Shown: positions 22,998 to 31,047 of the stretch, piece after piece
Position numbering within the stretch: the first letter of the stretch is position 1
Layout of the letters: the number at the start of each line of letters is the position of its first letter
Position numbers and translations under genes: made by a program
From: JADHLJ01 sp038116915
GTDB lineage: Bacteria; Pseudomonadota; Alphaproteobacteria; Thalassobaculales; Thalassobaculaceae
Assembly (NCBI GenBank): GCA_038116915.1
Contig: JAYOEU010000021.1
Span: forward strand, 1-37,038
Length of the DNA stretch: 37,038 nucleotides
Direction: 5' to 3'
The notes under the pieces: model-generated
Seen by the model: the letters and a program-made list of their open reading frames with translations, nothing else
What the model was told of the DNA's origin: nothing
Databases searched by the model: none

Positions 22998-23711
22998 CTA
23001 CCGCATCGCCGCCTCCGCGGCGCCGATGCTGGCCGCCGTCTGATTAAACAGCATCTTGCGTTCCTCATCGGTCGGCGGGGCTTGGCGGCGGAAATCCTTG
23101 CCGAGATCGACTCCGCGCTGAACGGCCGGGCGGTCCTTTACCGCCTTGCGCCAACGGGTCACGTTGGGAAAGGCATCGAGCGACGCTCCGAGCGGCTTAG
23201 CGATCAGGACCCACGGCCAGCAGATCATGTCGGCGATCGAATACTCGTCACCCAGCACGAACTCCCGGCCCCCGAGACGCCGTTCCAGCACGCCGACGCA
23301 ACGGTCATACTCATTGGCATAGCGGGTGTGGGAATAGGGGTGTTCGCCCGGCGCGTAGTTCACGAAATGGCTGAGCTGACCCGCCATCGGACCTTGATTG
23401 CCGGTCTGCCAGAACAGCCATTCCAGCGCCTCCTTGCGGCCGCGCGGGTCTTTCGGAATAAAGCGGCCGGTCTTCTCGGCGAGGTAGAACATGATGGCGC
23501 CGGACTCGAAGACGCTGACGGGTTCGCCCTCGACATCGTGATCGACGATGGCCGGCATCCGGTTGTTCGGGCTGATCGCCAGGAATTCGGGCTTGAACTG
23601 ATCCCCCTTGGAGATGTTCACCGGATGGGTGGTGTAGGGAATCCCCAGTTCCTCGAGCAGGATCGCAACTTTCCAGCCGTTCGGAGTCGGCCAAAAATAG
23701 AAGTCCAGCAT
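22998..23711 (-). CDS. Glutathione S-transferase family protein (Nu class-like, YfcG/YghU)
   Basis: 237-residue GST-fold protein. The N-terminal thioredoxin-like domain begins MLDFYFWPTPNGWKVAILLEELGIPY and includes the cis-Pro region NNRMPAIVDHD and the glutathione-binding ESGAIMFYLAEKTGRF. The helical C-terminal domain includes LGDEYSIADMICWPW. The PNGWKV start resembles YfcG/YghU-type enzymes, which act mostly as disulfide-bond reductases on glutathione. It starts 4 bases after the CoA-transferase stop, so the two form an operon. The role in the cluster is not defined; GST-fold proteins in catabolic operons can open rings, remove halide or isomerise. Confidence 0.9.
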   Translation of the reverse strand: MLDFYFWPTPNGWKVAILLEELGIPYTTHPVNISKGDQFKPEFLAISPNNRMPAIVDHDVEGEPVSVFESGAIMFYLAEKTGRFIPKDPRGRKEALEWLFWQTGNQGPMAGQLSHFVNYAPGEHPYSHTRYANEYDRCVGVLERRLGGREFVLGDEYSIADMICWPWVLIAKPLGASLDAFPNVTRWRKAVKDRPAVQRGVDLGKDFRRQAPPTDEERKMLFNQTAASIGAAEAAMR

Positions 23712-23715
23712 GGCC

Positions 23716-24927
23716 TCACTCCGCCGCCTGTTTGTTTGCGCCCGCCAGGATCACGCCATCGGAGGCGAGCTTGGCGATGGTGTCCTCGTCATAGCCCAAT
23801 GCCCGCATCGCGTTCGTCGTGAACTCGCCGAGCCGAGGCGCGCCGCGAGTGATCTCCGGCGGGGTGCCGGAGAACTGGGCCGCCGGACGGGCCTGGCGCA
23901 GCAGGCCCGCCTCGGGATGCGGGTATTCCCTGACCGTCTCGTTCGCCTGGATCTGCGGATGATGCATCACATCGCACCGGCGCAGGATCGGAGCCGAGGG
24001 AACGTCGGCCTTCTCCAGGATCGCAAGCCACTCCTCCGCGCTTCTGGTCAACAGCGCCTCCTGGGTCAGGCCGAGCCGGTCGTTGATATTCGCATGCCGG
24101 AGCGCCGGAGTGGCGAAGCGCGGGTCCTCCAGCCATTCCGGATGGCCGAGCGCGTGGGCCAGATTGGTCCACTGCTTGTCGGTATTCACCGCGACGCTGA
24201 TATAGCCGGTCTTGGTCTCGTAGATCAGGTCGATGAAGCTCTGCGCCATCTCCTGGGGAAACTCTCCGCCGACGAAAGTCTGGCTCGCCATATCGGAATG
24301 CCAGAGGAAGTTGACGACGCTGTCGAGCATCGACAAGCGAATATGCTGGCCCTTTCCGGTCCGCTCGCGCGAGAGCAGGGCGGCGGTGATCGCCTGGGCC
24401 GCCATAACGCCCGTCAGTTTGTCCGGTACAATCGTGCGCACCAGCCGGGGCCGCGCCTCGTCGGAGCCGCCCTGAATGGTGGTCAGGCCGGAGAGCGCCT
24501 GGACCAGCGGGTCATAGACCGGACGTTGGGCGAAGGGACCACGATCGCCAAAGCCGCTGATCGAGACATAGATGATCTCCGGCGCGATCCCCCGAACGAC
24601 ATCCTCGCCGAGGCCGATCCGTTCGATCACACCGGGCCGCATGTTCTGGACGAAGACGTCCGCATCCTTGAGCAACTTCTTCACTAGGTCCATGCCGCGC
24701 GGGTCCTTGGTGTTCACCGCGACCGAACGCTTGGAGCGGTTATTGTTCAGGAACGAGGCCGAAAACCCGCCCTGGCGGTTCGACATGGCACGGGTGAAGT
24801 CGCCGCCGTTGGGGTTCTCGATCTTGATCACCTCGGCTCCCTGATCGGCCAGCATCATGGTGGCAAGCGGTCCCGAGATCACGCTGGTCATGTCGATCAC
24901 GCGAAATCCATCGAGCGGTCCGGGCAT
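23716..24927 (-). CDS. Class III CoA-transferase (CaiB/BaiF family)
   Basis: 403-residue CoA-transferase that moves CoA between carboxylic acids through covalent anhydride and thioester intermediates. Family blocks are the start GPLDGFRVIDMTSVISGPLA, GAEVIKIENPNGGD, LNNNRSKRSVAVN, YVSISGFGDRGPFAQRP, YDPLVQALSGL and GKGQHIRLSMLDSV. The ATG at 24927 (MPGPLDGFRV) is chosen because family similarity begins there and GGAG lies seven bases upstream; the open frame extends further. Substrate is not readable. It is followed immediately by the GST gene and may activate the acid handled by the nearby LLM, racemase-like and SDR enzymes. Confidence 0.93.
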   Translation of the reverse strand: MPGPLDGFRVIDMTSVISGPLATMMLADQGAEVIKIENPNGGDFTRAMSNRQGGFSASFLNNNRSKRSVAVNTKDPRGMDLVKKLLKDADVFVQNMRPGVIERIGLGEDVVRGIAPEIIYVSISGFGDRGPFAQRPVYDPLVQALSGLTTIQGGSDEARPRLVRTIVPDKLTGVMAAQAITAALLSRERTGKGQHIRLSMLDSVVNFLWHSDMASQTFVGGEFPQEMAQSFIDLIYETKTGYISVAVNTDKQWTNLAHALGHPEWLEDPRFATPALRHANINDRLGLTQEALLTRSAEEWLAILEKADVPSAPILRRCDVMHHPQIQANETVREYPHPEAGLLRQARPAAQFSGTPPEITRGAPRLGEFTTNAMRALGYDEDTIAKLASDGVILAGANKQAAE

Positions 24928-25052
24928 CGGGAACTCCAAGTCGGGAACACCATTACCGGCAAGGTTGGGCAATCGCGCGCCCAGGCGCAAGCCCTGCTTC
25001 GCGAAGGCTCAAGCGCCCTGGCGTCACGAATGGGAGGTGATCCCGCGAGGTC

Positions 25053-25559
25053 TCAGATGAACGGGTCATGCGCCCATTGCAGCAGGCCCTGGCGCTGGCG
25101 GCGGCGGCAGAAGATATCACCCGGCTCGCAATTGGCGCGGATCTGGCCGGCATGGCGCGCGAAGGCGCGCCAGCGTTTGATCTGGCGCGCGTCCACATCG
25201 GGCAGACGGCGGCCCCGCCAGTAGCGGCAGTACCATTGGAACCAGCCGCGCGGGTCGGGCTCGATGATCCAGCCGTTTTGCCGCCAGACCGAAAGCGGCT
25301 GACGGCTTTTGATGGCGAAATGGTTGAGATTGACGTCCGGCACGTCGCTCAGACGCGCGTTCTCGTACCAGGAGGGGGGAAACTCGCCCGCGCAGTCGTT
25401 CAGATACTTGCCCTCGAAGACCCCAAGCTCGAGCATCCGCGCCGGCGGGCAATAGGGGGTGAAGCCGGGCGCGAAATCCCCACCCTCGGGCGCCACCAGG
25501 GTATAGCTGTAGTCGCTTTGCATGCGGTCATTGACCGTGATGACCTCGCCTATCGTCAT
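25053..25559 (-). CDS. Conserved Trp/Cys-rich protein of unknown function
   Basis: 168-residue protein that I recall as a widely conserved hypothetical in bacteria, fungi and plants, without known function. It is unusually rich in Trp, Arg and Cys. Visible conserved blocks are PPARMLELGVFEGKYLNDC, EFPPSWYENARL, RQPLSVWRQNGWI, DPRGWFQWYCRYWRGRRLP, RQIKRWRAF, and the C-terminal NCEPGDIFCRRRQRQGLLQWA. The Cys pair in the last block (C-x7-C) and the single Cys in YLNDC could bind metal or form disulfides. No signal peptide or membrane segment. The ATG at 25559 begins MTIGEVITVNDRM; the longer open frame upstream runs through the cyclase gene and is not real. It lies 28 bases after the cyclase stop, so cotranscription is likely. 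Confidence 0.75.
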   Translation of the reverse strand: MTIGEVITVNDRMQSDYSYTLVAPEGGDFAPGFTPYCPPARMLELGVFEGKYLNDCAGEFPPSWYENARLSDVPDVNLNHFAIKSRQPLSVWRQNGWIIEPDPRGWFQWYCRYWRGRRLPDVDARQIKRWRAFARHAGQIRANCEPGDIFCRRRQRQGLLQWAHDPFI

Positions 25560-25587
25560 GGTCTGAACCTTTTCGTTCCGACGCCGC

Positions 25588-26973
25588 TCAAAGCGTCCAG
25601 ATCTCGGTTGCATCCTCGCGGCCGCGCAGGGCGCGGGAATCCACCCGATCCAGGCGTGAAAGTCGTTGCCCGGCATCCACGCCGGCTTCGCGTTTGAACG
25701 CCGCGACGAGATCGCCGCTAACCGCGACCCGTACCCCCAGTTCCCGCGTGAGATGCTCCAGCCGGCTTGCCACGTTGACCGCGTCGCCGAGCACCGCGAA
25801 TTCCAGCCGCCGTTCCGAGCCGATATCGCCAAGCACGACCCGGCCGAAATGGACGCCGATGGAAATCCGTATCGGTTCGGCGCCGATGCGTCCGCGCTCT
25901 GTGTTCCACTGGTCCATGGCGGCAACCATTGCTTCGGCGCAAGCGAGAGCGTTCGAGGCATCACGCGGACCGGGCTCGGGCGTGCCAAAGGTCACCATCA
26001 GGCCGTCCCCCAGGAACTTCTCCAGGGTACCGTTATGGTCGAAAACCGCGGTTTCCATGCGGCTGTGAAACTCCCTCAGCGTCCCGACCACCTCGCCCGC
26101 CTCGCGATGCTCGGCGAAATGGGTGAAGCCGACGATATCGACGAACATCACGGCAACGTCCTGATCGCGCACGGCCCCCAGCGGCTGATCGCGATGCGCC
26201 AACTGGTCGACGATATTCGGCGGGAAATGCCGCGCGAGATTTGCCCGCTCACGAGCCGCCGCCGCCTGCCTGCGCAGCAGATTGTTGGTCCGCCGTCCCG
26301 CCAGGGCGAGAATTCCGGCCGCAATCATGAATACGAAGATCTCCTGAACACGCCGGGAAATTTGCGGGTCGTTCGGATCAAGATGCTCCAGCATGTGCGG
26401 ATAGTTCGCCAGGATCGTTTGAATCTGAGCCGAAATTTCCGGCAGCGTCGCCGGCTGATAGGACACCCAGACCAAGCCGAGAATCCAGAAAGCGCCGGTC
26501 CAGACGCCGTAAGCCAAAACGGTGCGCCAGGAATAGGCCAAGGTCGCGCCGGCCAGGAAAATGAAGAAGTAAATGAAACCGCCGAAATGGTATTGCATCT
26601 CCAAAGGCACGACGCTCGGCCAAAACGGATTCGGCAAGACAAGCGCCACCGTCATCAGCCCCAAATCACAAAAGATCAGCGCCAGTTCCATAGGGGATTT
26701 TCCAAGCCGGCCCACCTTGATCTGGAGCCAGCCGATCAGCGCGAACCCTGCGAGCAGAACCTCGTAATAGAGAACCGACCAAGTCGGGTTCAGGGAGACC
26801 AGGAAGGGACCGATAAACAGCAAGGCGACCCATCGCGCCTTGACCGCGAGCAACAGGCCCTCGCGTTTATCCGCTTCCAGGGCCGCCGTGATCGGATCGG
26901 GCCTTGCCGGACGGTCTCGCGCGCCTGCCGCCATGGTCGCCGCCGTGCGATCGATAGCTTGCGTTTCGGCCAT
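25588..26973 (-). CDS. Membrane-anchored class III adenylate/guanylate cyclase
   Basis: 461-residue nucleotide cyclase. The N-terminal half has six likely membrane helices (about 38-60, 68-88, 94-114, 131-150, 152-171, 208-226), followed by a short linker and the catalytic domain (about 270-440). Metal-binding aspartates are Asp279 (VMFVDIVGFT) and Asp323 (LGDGLM). Lys319 (LEKFLGDG) matches the adenine-selecting lysine. Asn400 and Arg404 (NVASR) match the transition-state residues. The second purine-selecting position (Asp or Thr in adenylate cyclases) appears to be Ala, so specificity is not certain. The ATG at 26973 has a strong GGGGGGAGAG site two bases before it. The membrane part probably senses a signal and makes cAMP in the cytoplasm. 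Confidence 0.9.
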   Translation of the reverse strand: MAETQAIDRTAATMAAGARDRPARPDPITAALEADKREGLLLAVKARWVALLFIGPFLVSLNPTWSVLYYEVLLAGFALIGWLQIKVGRLGKSPMELALIFCDLGLMTVALVLPNPFWPSVVPLEMQYHFGGFIYFFIFLAGATLAYSWRTVLAYGVWTGAFWILGLVWVSYQPATLPEISAQIQTILANYPHMLEHLDPNDPQISRRVQEIFVFMIAAGILALAGRRTNNLLRRQAAAARERANLARHFPPNIVDQLAHRDQPLGAVRDQDVAVMFVDIVGFTHFAEHREAGEVVGTLREFHSRMETAVFDHNGTLEKFLGDGLMVTFGTPEPGPRDASNALACAEAMVAAMDQWNTERGRIGAEPIRISIGVHFGRVVLGDIGSERRLEFAVLGDAVNVASRLEHLTRELGVRVAVSGDLVAAFKREAGVDAGQRLSRLDRVDSRALRGREDATEIWTL

Positions 26974-27093
26974 GTCTCTCCCCCCCTCGCGGACGTCGGA
27001 CGTCATCCCCGAACGCGACCTTGCGATTGGACGCACTGCCTATGTAGGGAAGAACCGGCGAATGTCACGCCCGTTATCCCGCCGGCCGATTTT

Positions 27094-27975
27094 TCAGGTC
27101 CCGAGCCGGCCCGCGACTTCGATCAGAGCATCATGCAGCGCATCGGTGAGAGCCGACTGGTCCGCCCCATCGCGCTCGACCAGTGCGACCCGGCGATAGA
27201 GGGGCGGGTCGCCGAACGGCAGGCACTTCAGCAACGCGCGCTGCTCCGCGGAAATCGACCTTTCCGGCGCAACCGCCGCGCCGAGGCCGCGTGAAACCAT
27301 CATCAGGATCGATTCGATCGAATCCAGCTCCATGCGTTCCCTGACCTCTATGCGCCGTTCGCGAAGCGCCGCGTCAATCGCCCAGCCGACACCCGCGCGG
27401 CGGTTGAAGCGCACGAACGGCAAGGCGGCGAGCACGTCCCTATCGGTTTCTCCCGGACTGTCGCCCGGCGCCACGACCAGCAGGAGTTCCCGCAGGATCG
27501 TCCGCGCCCTGAGGCCAGCGTTCAGCCGGGGCGGCTCGGTCAGGATCGCCGCGTCCAGCATCGCTCTCTCAACCCGGCGGATCAGTTCGGTCGACAACTC
27601 GTTCTCGATCCTGACCTGAAGCCTCGGTGTTCGCTCGCGAAGCAACGCAAGAGCATCCGGAAGAATCCCCGTGCTCGCCGTCGGGATGACCCCGATCCGC
27701 AAGGTCCCCGATACCGTCCCTTCGGCAAGCGCGGCGACGCGGAAATCCTGATAGAGGCGCACGATGCGCCGCGCCCGGTCGACCTGAGGCGCCGCGGATT
27801 CACGCAGGACCGGTGGCCGGCGGGACCGGTCGAACAGCGCGGTTCCGAGATCCTGTTCCAACGCCTTCATCTGCATGCTGACGGCCGATTGGGTGATGCC
27901 CAATCGGCCGGCGGCGCCATGAAAGCTTCCGGCTTCGGCGATCGCGACCAGGGTTTCCAACTGACGCAGGGACAT
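27094..27975 (-). CDS. LysR-type transcriptional regulator
   Basis: 293-residue LysR regulator. The winged helix-turn-helix is at residues 1-60 (MSLRQLETLVAIAEAGSFHGAAGRLGITQSAVSMQMKALE in the opening region), and the effector-binding domain starts near 87 (SGTLRIGVIPTAS). The ATG at 27975 is chosen over a TTG six codons upstream. It is divergent from the acyl-CoA-dehydrogenase-fold gene at 28096, with 120 bases between. That is the usual arrangement for a LysR regulator controlling its neighbour and itself. Two inverted repeats lie in the shared space. The effector is unknown and is presumably the substrate or product of the divergent operon. Confidence 0.93.
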   Translation of the reverse strand: MSLRQLETLVAIAEAGSFHGAAGRLGITQSAVSMQMKALEQDLGTALFDRSRRPPVLRESAAPQVDRARRIVRLYQDFRVAALAEGTVSGTLRIGVIPTASTGILPDALALLRERTPRLQVRIENELSTELIRRVERAMLDAAILTEPPRLNAGLRARTILRELLLVVAPGDSPGETDRDVLAALPFVRFNRRAGVGWAIDAALRERRIEVRERMELDSIESILMMVSRGLGAAVAPERSISAEQRALLKCLPFGDPPLYRRVALVERDGADQSALTDALHDALIEVAGRLGT

Positions 27976-27985
27976 CGCGGGACTA

Positions 27986-28006
27986 TACTTCAATTTTTTT
28001 GAAGTA
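27986..28006. promoter_or_regulatory. Perfect inverted repeat, candidate LysR operator
   Basis: TACTTCAA (27986-27993), five T, then TTGAAGTA (27999-28006). It lies 10 bases upstream of the regulator ATG, where binding could block the regulator's own transcription or translation start. LysR regulators bind AT-rich interrupted dyads of this size. Confidence 0.55.
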
Positions 28007-28025
28007 AAATATCAATTTTATTCGT

Positions 28026-28054
28026 TTGCCTTACGACTTCGCGAATCGCACAAT
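28026..28054 (+). promoter_or_regulatory. Candidate promoter of the ACAD-fold operon
   Basis: TTGCCT (28026-28031) and CACAAT (28049-28054) with a 17-base spacer, about 40 bases before the start codon at 28096. Weak -10 box, as expected for an activator-dependent promoter. Read by eye only. Confidence 0.35.
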
Positions 28055-28056
28055 GC

Positions 28057-28070
28057 TCACGAATTCGTGA
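28057..28070. promoter_or_regulatory. Perfect 14-bp palindrome near the predicted transcription start
   Basis: TCACGAATTCGTGA, a perfect palindrome without spacer. It lies just downstream of the candidate -10 box, so it would cover the transcription start of the ACAD-fold operon. It differs from the AT-rich dyad near the regulator start, so a second regulator or a second contact site is possible. Confidence 0.45.
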
Positions 28071-28095
28071 TCCTCTATCGGAGTGTCAAAAGCCC

Positions 28096-29337
28096 ATGTC
28101 CTTCGACCTGACCGCCGAACAGATCAAGTTGCGCGACCGCGCGCGGGAACTCGCCTCGACATTGGTCGCCGGGAACGCGGCCGAGACCGACCGGACCGAG
28201 CAATATCCCTGGGACAACGTGAAGGCTTTGACCGAGGCCGGCTTCATGGGAATGACGGTCCCGCGCGAGCTTGGCGGGCCGGGCCGAAGCTTCCTTGAGG
28301 CCAATCTCGTGGTCGAGGAGATGGCGTCCTATTGCGGGCCGACCGGACGGATCGTCGTCGAGGGCAACATGGGCGCGATCTCGGCGGTCATTCACTACGG
28401 GACCGAGGCTCAAAAGCGCATGGCGGCCGACATGGTGCTGGCGGGCGACAAACCGGCGATCTGCATCACCGAGCCCGACGCCGGCAGCGCGGCAAGCCAG
28501 ATGACCACCCGCGCCGACAAACGCGGCGACAAATTCATCATCAACGGCAAGAAGCACTGGATCACCGGCGGCGGCGTCTCGCGTCTGCACCTGATTTTTG
28601 CCCGGGTGTTCGACGAGGACGGCAGCGAGCTCGGGATCGGCGGATTTTTGGCGATCCGGGACGAGGCCGAGGGTCTGCGTATCGGCACGCGCGAGCCGAC
28701 CATGGGTCTGCGCGGCATCCCCGAGACCGAGATCATCTTCGAGGATCTGGAAATCCCGGCCGACATGGTGCTGATGCCCCCGTCCGGCTTCAAACGCGGC
28801 TTCGCGGATCTGATGAACGCCTACAACTCACAACGTGTGGGTGCCGGCACCGTGGCGCTGGGGCTCGCGGTCGGCGCCTATCGCAACGCGCTTGCCTTTG
28901 CCCAGGAGCGTGAGCAGTTCGGACGCCCGATCGCTGAGTTCCAGGGTCTGCAATGGATGCTGGCCGACATGTCGGTACAGATTGAGGCGGCGCGCTCGCT
29001 TCTGCACCGCGCGGCGCTGAGCGCCGGCCACAACGGCAGTCCTTTCCCGGACCCCACCCTGGCGGCGCAAGGCAAGATCTTCACTTCCGAGATGGCGCTG
29101 AAAGTCACCACTGACGCGCTTCAGGTGTTCGGCGCGCGCGGCTATTCCCGCAACTATCCGATGGAGCGGCTGGCCCGCGACGCGCGGATGTTCACGATCG
29201 GCGGAGGCACCGCTCAGATCTTGCGCACGGTGGTGGCCTCGCGCATCCTGGACCGCAAGCTGCCGCAAACCCGCGACGGCTTCACCAAACTGGCGGAGCT
29301 GGCCGAGGAAGCGGCGCGCCTGCAAGCCGCCGAATAG
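28096..29337 (+). CDS. Acyl-CoA dehydrogenase-fold enzyme, candidate 3-sulfinopropanoyl-CoA desulfinase
   Basis: 413-residue flavoprotein with the complete acyl-CoA dehydrogenase fold: PRELGGPGRS, ITEPDAGSAASQ, KKHWITGGG, FQGLQWMLADM, FGARGYSRNYPMERLARDARMF. Dehydrogenases need a catalytic Glu at one of two sites. At the C-terminal site the sequence is TIGGGTAQ (no Glu). At the helix G site it is AYNSQR, with Gln246 where isovaleryl-type enzymes have Glu. So ordinary dehydrogenation is doubtful. From memory, 3-sulfinopropionyl-CoA desulfinase of Advenella has an ACAD fold without the base, with a functional Arg84 and Gln246. Here Arg85 (CGPTGR) and Gln246 sit at matching places. Desulfination is therefore a hypothesis, not a call. 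GGAG lies 12 bases before the ATG. A ThDP-enzyme gene follows 8 bases later. Confidence 0.85.
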   Translation: MSFDLTAEQIKLRDRARELASTLVAGNAAETDRTEQYPWDNVKALTEAGFMGMTVPRELGGPGRSFLEANLVVEEMASYCGPTGRIVVEGNMGAISAVIHYGTEAQKRMAADMVLAGDKPAICITEPDAGSAASQMTTRADKRGDKFIINGKKHWITGGGVSRLHLIFARVFDEDGSELGIGGFLAIRDEAEGLRIGTREPTMGLRGIPETEIIFEDLEIPADMVLMPPSGFKRGFADLMNAYNSQRVGAGTVALGLAVGAYRNALAFAQEREQFGRPIAEFQGLQWMLADMSVQIEAARSLLHRAALSAGHNGSPFPDPTLAAQGKIFTSEMALKVTTDALQVFGARGYSRNYPMERLARDARMFTIGGGTAQILRTVVASRILDRKLPQTRDGFTKLAELAEEAARLQAAE

Positions 29338-29345
29338 GACCCGAA

Positions 29346-31004
29346 ATGCCGACAGCCAGGGCCCCCGCTCCCGCGACCGACGGCGGAAGCGATGGCCTTA
29401 GAACCGCCGATATCATCGCCCGGCGGCTATATCAGGCGGGAGTGCGAACCGCGTTCGGCATTCCCGGCGGCGAGGTTCTGACCCTGGTCGACGGCTTGGA
29501 AAAGGCCGGGATCGATTTCATCCGCGCCAAGCACGAAAACGCCGCCGGCTTCATGGCCGAGGGGACCTACCACATGACCGGCGCCCCCGGCGTGCTGGTT
29601 GCCACCGTCGGGCCGGGCGCCGCCAACGCCGTCAACGTCACCGCCAACGCTCAACAGGACCGGGTGCCGCTGATCGTGCTGACCGGTTGCGTGGACCCCG
29701 CCGATGCGGTGACCTACAACCACTAGGTCTTCGACCATCGTGCGGTATTCGGGCCGATCTGCAAGGCGAGCTTCACGGTTCCCGACGGCAATGTCGCCGC
29801 CCTGATCGACAAGGCCGTCGCCATCGCCACCGAAGGCCGGCCCGGCCCGGTGCATCTCGACGTGCCGATCGCCGTCGCCGCCCAGATCCACAAGGGCCCG
29901 CTTCCGAAACCGCGAACAGCCCGGGCACCGATCGCGCCGGCCGAGAGCCCCGAGCTTGAGACTGCGCGGCAATGGCTTGCCGAAGCGGAGCGGCCGCTGG
30001 TGATTGCCGGTCTCGACGCCGTGCTTCAGAACGCCGGCGAGGCCGTGACCGCCTTCGCAAAGGCCCATGGCGCTCCGGTGATCGCAAGCTACAAGGCCAA
30101 GGGTCTGATCGCCGACGACGAGGCGATGAGTCTCGGCGGAGCCGGTCTCTCTCCGCTCGCCGACAAGAGCCTGATGCCGCTGATCGAGGCGGCGGATTTC
30201 ATCCTGCTTGCCGGTTATGACCCGATCGAGATGCGCACCGGCTGGCGCGCACCCTGGAACGCGGCGGACAAGCGGGTGGTCGAGATATTGGCGGCGCCGG
30301 AATACTCCTACATGCATCAGGCGCCGATCAGCTTCGTCTGTGACATCGCGGAAGGGATTCACGCCATCTCGGCCGGCGTCGGGCGCCACGCCACCTGGCC
30401 CGACGGCGCCCCCGCCGCGGCCCGCCAGACCTTGGCCGGCGCCTTCGGCCAGAACGAGGCCTGGGGTCCCGCAGCGATCACCACCACGATCCGCAAGGTC
30501 GCTCCGCGCGACACGGTGGTCACGGTGGATTCCGGCGCCCACCGGATCCTCTTCAGCCAGGTCTGGGAGGCCTATGTCCCGCACGCCGTGTTGCAGTCCA
30601 CCGGGCTCTGCACCATGGGCTGCGCCTTACCTCTGGCGACCGGCGCCAAGCTTGCCGCCCCGGACCGTCCGGTCATCGCGTTCACCGGTGACGGCGGATT
30701 GGAAATGGTGTTGGGCGAGCTCGTCACCCTGCGCGACCTCAAGGTCCCGGTTGTCGTGGTGGTCTTCGTTGATGCCTCGCTGGCGCTGATCGAGAAAAAA
30801 CAGCGCGAAATGAAATACGCCAATGCCGGTGTCGACATGACCGAGACCGATTTCGAGGCCGTCGCCAAGGCCCTCGGTGGAAACGGCGTCACGGTCGAGG
30901 ATCGCGGAGCCTTGGAGACCGCCATGCGCGACGCGCTTCGGGCCGACACCTACACGGTGATCGCCGCCAAGATCCCGCGCGGGAGTTACGACGGGCGGAT
31001 TTGA
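29346..31004 (+). pseudogene. ThDP-dependent enzyme (acetolactate synthase-like) interrupted by an in-frame TAG
   Basis: A 552-codon gene of the acetolactate synthase/sulfoacetaldehyde acetyltransferase/oxalyl-CoA decarboxylase superfamily. Codon 127 (29724-29726) is TAG. The preceding residues are DAVTYNH and the frame continues VFDHRAVFGPICKASF. Family members read YTHQ-x-FDH at this place, so CAG>TAG (Gln to stop) explains it. The N-terminal PYR domain has the catalytic Glu in KHENAAGFMAEG. The C-terminal ThDP-binding domain starts GDGGLEMVLGELVTL, and the usual Asn of the second half-motif is Asp (FVDASLALI). A second ORF begins at 29850 but lacks the PYR domain and would not be active alone. 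The gene starts 8 bases after the ACAD-fold gene. The normal stop TAG occurs at several other gene ends here, so TAG is not reassigned. Confidence 0.88.
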
Positions 31005-31047
31005 ACCTGTCGGAACACCGTCGGCATTCCGTCCCTCGCTTGCTTCC

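Noticed and set aside
25666..27294. Long plus-strand ORF opposite the cyclase gene (and similar ORFs opposite sufS, sufB, the dehydratase and the ATPase)
   Set aside because: High-GC shadow frames: low-complexity Arg/His/Gly-rich translations without family motifs, opposite well-supported genes.
16081..31004. Stop-codon reassignment (TAG or TGA as sense) to explain the two broken genes
   Set aside because: Several intact genes in the window end in TAG (for example the GST, polyprenyl synthase and ACAD-fold genes) and many in TGA, so both are working stops.
29850..31004. Separate gene starting at 29850
   Set aside because: It is the C-terminal part of the ThDP enzyme in the same frame as the N-terminal part. 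Alone it lacks the PYR domain with the catalytic Glu.
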